Assembly: GCA_021204735.1 (NCBI GenBank)
Contig: JAJPYV010000261.1
Span: 1 to 17,600, forward strand
Reading direction: 5' to 3'
Origin: Prevotella sp.
GTDB taxonomy: Bacteria > Bacteroidota > Bacteroidia > Bacteroidales > Bacteroidaceae
DNA: 17,600 bases
Position 1 is the stretch's first letter. Each line of letters begins with the position of its first letter. This document shows, piece by piece, positions 14,973-17,600 of this stretch. The translations under genes and the position numbers were made by a program. Below the pieces are notes generated by a model. It made no database searches. It was not told where the DNA came from and saw only the letters and a program-made list of their open reading frames with translations.

Positions 14973-15662
14973 ATGAGCAGTTTTGCATTCAAAAAATTCA
15001 CTGTATTGCATGATAAATGCGCAATGAAAGTAGGCACCGACGGTATTATACTTGGAGCATGGGCTAATGGAGGGAAAAATATCCTTGACATTGGAACAGG
15101 TTCAGGACTGATAGCACTGTTCATGGCACAACGATTTGAGAATGCGAAGGTAACGGCGATAGACATAGACCATGAATCAGTTTTGCAGGCACAAGAGAAT
15201 TTCCGCAACTCGATATTCAGTGAAAGGATTAGTATTTTTGAGATTTCATTGCAAAATTTCAGAATTGGAAAGTATGATGCAATAGTTTGTAATCCACCGT
15301 TTTACAACTGTTCATTAAATAATCCTGATAATAGAAAAGCGATAGCTCGTCACACAGAAACATTGACCTATCACGACCTGTTTAAAGGAGTGTCAGCACT
15401 GTTGACAGATGATGGTGAATTTTCCGCAATTATACCAGCCATGAGCCGAACAGAATTTGATAAAGAAGCGATATCAGCAGGGTTGTTTCCAGCACGAGTA
15501 TGCGCTATCAAGACAGTAGAATACAAACCTGTTGGGCGGTATCTTTTGTCATATAAGAAATATCCAGTTAAGCAATTAAAAGAACGGATTGAGTGTTTGC
15601 ATAATAAAGACATGACAAGAACGGAATGGTTTGATGAGCTTACTCGTGATTTCTATTTGTAA
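14973..15662 (+). CDS. trmN6: TrmN6-like tRNA1(Val) adenine-37 N6-methyltransferase
   Basis: This 229-residue, Rossmann-fold, SAM-dependent methyltransferase matches the YfiC/TrmN6 family in length and motifs. The N-terminal FAFKKFTVLHDKCAMKVGTDGIILGAWA segment is typical of the family. Motif I DIGTGSG (39-45) binds SAM, Asp64-Asp66 lies after the second strand, and NPPF (107-110) is the catalytic motif of enzymes that methylate an exocyclic adenine nitrogen. The inferred job is making m6A37 in tRNA-Val, based on E. coli YfiC. It is divergent from the small membrane protein gene. The receptor gene follows after 44 bases and may be co-transcribed. Confidence 0.88.
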   Translation: MSSFAFKKFTVLHDKCAMKVGTDGIILGAWANGGKNILDIGTGSGLIALFMAQRFENAKVTAIDIDHESVLQAQENFRNSIFSERISIFEISLQNFRIGKYDAIVCNPPFYNCSLNNPDNRKAIARHTETLTYHDLFKGVSALLTDDGEFSAIIPAMSRTEFDKEAISAGLFPARVCAIKTVEYKPVGRYLLSYKKYPVKQLKERIECLHNKDMTRTEWFDELTRDFYL

Positions 15663-15706
15663 ATGCGAAATGCAATAATTAAGTAAATCTTTCGTTATTA
15701 AACGAG

Positions 15707-17600
15707 ATGAAAAGAAGTTACTTTTGCATAATCATACTACTGCTGTTATTGCAGGCAATGGGAGTAAGTGCGCAGAGTTTCACATTGTCGGGACGAGTTA
15801 TCGATAATGATGGGAAGCCAATAGAACTTGCCACTGTAGCCGTTGTACAGCAGGGAAAGATGACCATGACCAACCTCAAAGGCGAATATTCCTTACAATT
15901 ACATTCATCAGACAGTGTTGTTGTCCGGTTCTCAATGGTAGGTTACAAGACAAAGACACGAGTGTTGAGAAATCCACGTGGCAAGCAGACATTGCAGATA
16001 CAACTTTACGAGGATAACGAACTTAGTGAAGTAACAGTAACGGAGCAAAAGCGGCAGATGGGAAGTACCGAGCAGTTGGATATCAACGATATAAAGAATG
16101 CGCCAAGTGTTACTGGAAATGCTGTTGAGGAGATGATACAGTCGCAGGCGGGAGTATCAACGCACAGTGAGTTGTCGTCGCAGTATAATGTCCGTGGCGG
16201 TAGTTTTGATGAGAACAGCGTATATATCAATAACGTTGAGATCTACCGTCCATTTCTTGTCAGGAGCGGTCAGCAGGAGGGCTTGTCGATAATTAACCCG
16301 AATATGGTTGAGGGTGTCGCATTCTCGACTGGAGGTTTTGAGGCTTTATACGGCGACAAGATGTCATCCGCATTGAGTATAACATACAAGAAGCCAAAGA
16401 AATTCGAGGCAGAGGCAGATGGCAGTCTTTTGGGTGCAAATGCGTTCGTAGGGTTCAGTACGAAGACTTTTTCATGGAGCAACGGTATTAGGTATAAGAC
16501 AAACAAATATCTGTTGGGAACATTTGATACCAATGGCGAATATGATCCGAATTTCCTTGATTATCAGACATATCTGACATACGAGCCAAACAAGAGATGG
16601 TCAATCGAGTTTATCGGTGACATTTCAGATAACCATTATAATTTCTATCCGGAAGACAGAGAGACGAAATTCGGAACATTGGAGAGTGTGAAGTCGTTCA
16701 AGGTATATTTTGACGGTCAGGAGAAGGATGTGTTCCGCACATATTTCGGTTCGTTGAGTGTGTCGAGAAAATTCGGAGACCATACAAAAGTAACATTGAA
16801 CGCATCTGCATTCCATACCAATGAGCAAGAAACATACGACATACAAGGTCAATATTGGTTGACGCAGACTGAGACGAGTGAGAATCTCGGTGTGGGAACA
16901 TACATGGAGCATGCCCGAAACTATCTCAAGGCTAATGTGAAAAGCATAAAACTATCTGCAGAGCACAAGGTGCGCAAGCATGACATTCAGGCAGGAGTTA
17001 CATATAAAATCGAGAGGGTAGAGGAGAACAGTAAGGAATATGAAATGCGAGATTCCAGTGGCTACAGTGTTCCGCATACAGGTTCAGACCTATATTTGAT
17101 TTATTCATTAAAAGCCAAGAACACACTAAGGGCAAACCGTCTTGAAGCATATATCCAGGACACGTGGAAGTTCAATAGTCCAAGTGAGCGAACATTTTAC
17201 ACCCTCAACTACGGTGTAAGGTTCAGTCATTGGAATTTCAATCATGAGAGTGTTGTCAGTCCTCGTGTTTCGTTAGGCATCATCCCTGCATTCAATAATG
17301 ATGTAACGTTCCGTGTTGCCACTGGTTTGTATTATCAGACACCATTCTTCAAGGAATTGCGGGACACCACGACAGTCAATGGAATAACATACGCCACTCT
17401 CAACAATAAGATAAAGAGTCAGCGTTCAATACATTTCATAGCAGGGTTTGACTACCGTTTCAAGATGAAGGACTGCCAATATAAGTTCACGGCAGAGGCA
17501 TATTATAAAGCATTGGGGAATTTGGTCCCTTACACCGTTGACAATGTGAAGATTGTGTATGATGCCAGTCAGCAGTGCAGTGGTCATGCCATGGGTCTTG
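15707..17600 (+). CDS. TonB-dependent outer-membrane receptor, 3' end outside the window
   Basis: An open frame runs from ATG 15707 to the window edge, 631 codons without a stop. It begins with a signal peptide (KRSYFC then a Leu/Ile core, likely cleaved after Ala22). A carboxypeptidase-regulatory-like domain (about 25-105) is followed by a TonB-box-like SEVTVTE (107-113) and a plug domain with VRGGSFDENSVYIN (R at 163), EIYRPFLVRSGQQEG and GGFEALYGDKMSSALSI. The rest is outer-membrane barrel strands with alternating aromatic residues. The plug resembles a widespread Bacteroidota receptor type that is not SusC-like. No SusD partner is visible within the window. The ligand is unknown. No good promoter was seen in the 44-base gap upstream. 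Confidence 0.92.
   Translation, partial: MKRSYFCIIILLLLLQAMGVSAQSFTLSGRVIDNDGKPIELATVAVVQQGKMTMTNLKGEYSLQLHSSDSVVVRFSMVGYKTKTRVLRNPRGKQTLQIQLYEDNELSEVTVTEQKRQMGSTEQLDINDIKNAPSVTGNAVEEMIQSQAGVSTHSELSSQYNVRGGSFDENSVYINNVEIYRPFLVRSGQQEGLSIINPNMVEGVAFSTGGFEALYGDKMSSALSITYKKPKKFEAEADGSLLGANAFVGFSTKTFSWSNGIRYKTNKYLLGTFDTNGEYDPNFLDYQTYLTYEPNKRWSIEFIGDISDNHYNFYPEDRETKFGTLESVKSFKVYFDGQEKDVFRTYFGSLSVSRKFGDHTKVTLNASAFHTNEQETYDIQGQYWLTQTETSENLGVGTYMEHARNYLKANVKSIKLSAEHKVRKHDIQAGVTYKIERVEENSKEYEMRDSSGYSVPHTGSDLYLIYSLKAKNTLRANRLEAYIQDTWKFNSPSERTFYTLNYGVRFSHWNFNHESVVSPRVSLGIIPAFNNDVTFRVATGLYYQTPFFKELRDTTTVNGITYATLNNKIKSQRSIHFIAGFDYRFKMKDCQYKFTAEAYYKALGNLVPYTVDNVKIVYDASQQCSGHAMGL

Overview
The window carries 14 complete genes and one gene cut by its right edge. 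It looks like chromosomal DNA from a member of the Bacteroidota, most likely a Prevotella-like Bacteroidales. Three things point that way: start sites without purine-rich ribosome-binding sites; several intergenic matches to the Bacteroidota promoter -7 box TAnnTTTG; and gene types typical of the group, namely a TonB-dependent receptor with an N-terminal carboxypeptidase-regulatory-like domain, a LytS/LytTR pair, and a tgt - LptF/G permease pair beside lon. No rRNA, tRNA, insertion sequence, phage gene or CRISPR array was seen. The content is mostly housekeeping plus one efflux operon.

Left part, plus strand (1-7414). A terminator of an off-window gene is followed by ribE (riboflavin synthase) with its own weak terminator. 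A spacer with a perfect 15-bp inverted repeat and a good promoter comes next. It drives a tripartite efflux operon: TolC-type outer-membrane channel, membrane-fusion adaptor, MacB-type ATPase and MacB-type permease. The operon continues into a LytS-family sensor kinase and a LytTR response regulator whose genes overlap. The ATPase and permease, one polypeptide in E. coli MacB, are separate here, and a 210-bp spacer full of heptamer repeats lies between them.

Middle part, minus strand (7556-14851). In transcription order: a 60-residue membrane protein, lon, tgt, an LptF/LptG-family permease, a DEAD-box RNA helicase and a phosphoglycolate-phosphatase-like HAD hydrolase. tgt, the permease and the helicase are nearly contiguous (12 nt and 1 nt gaps). 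Right part, plus strand (14973-17600): a TrmN6-like tRNA methyltransferase, divergent from the small membrane protein, then the first 631 codons of a TonB-dependent receptor that runs off the window.

The most unusual signal is not a protein. A dispersed leader element of in-register heptamers, (TTTTAAY)3-4 then TTGC then a short spacer then AGCAC, sits directly against the start codons of three unrelated genes (the permease, gph-like and tgt), always in the same orientation relative to the gene. Two of those genes start with GTG or TTG. A related array, six tandem GAATTAA units, lies in the ATPase-permease spacer. A second oddity is the N-terminal extension of the LptF/G permease, where a Trp-Leu pair recurs exactly every seven residues, four times. 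A third is that Tgt lacks the usual three zinc-binding cysteines.
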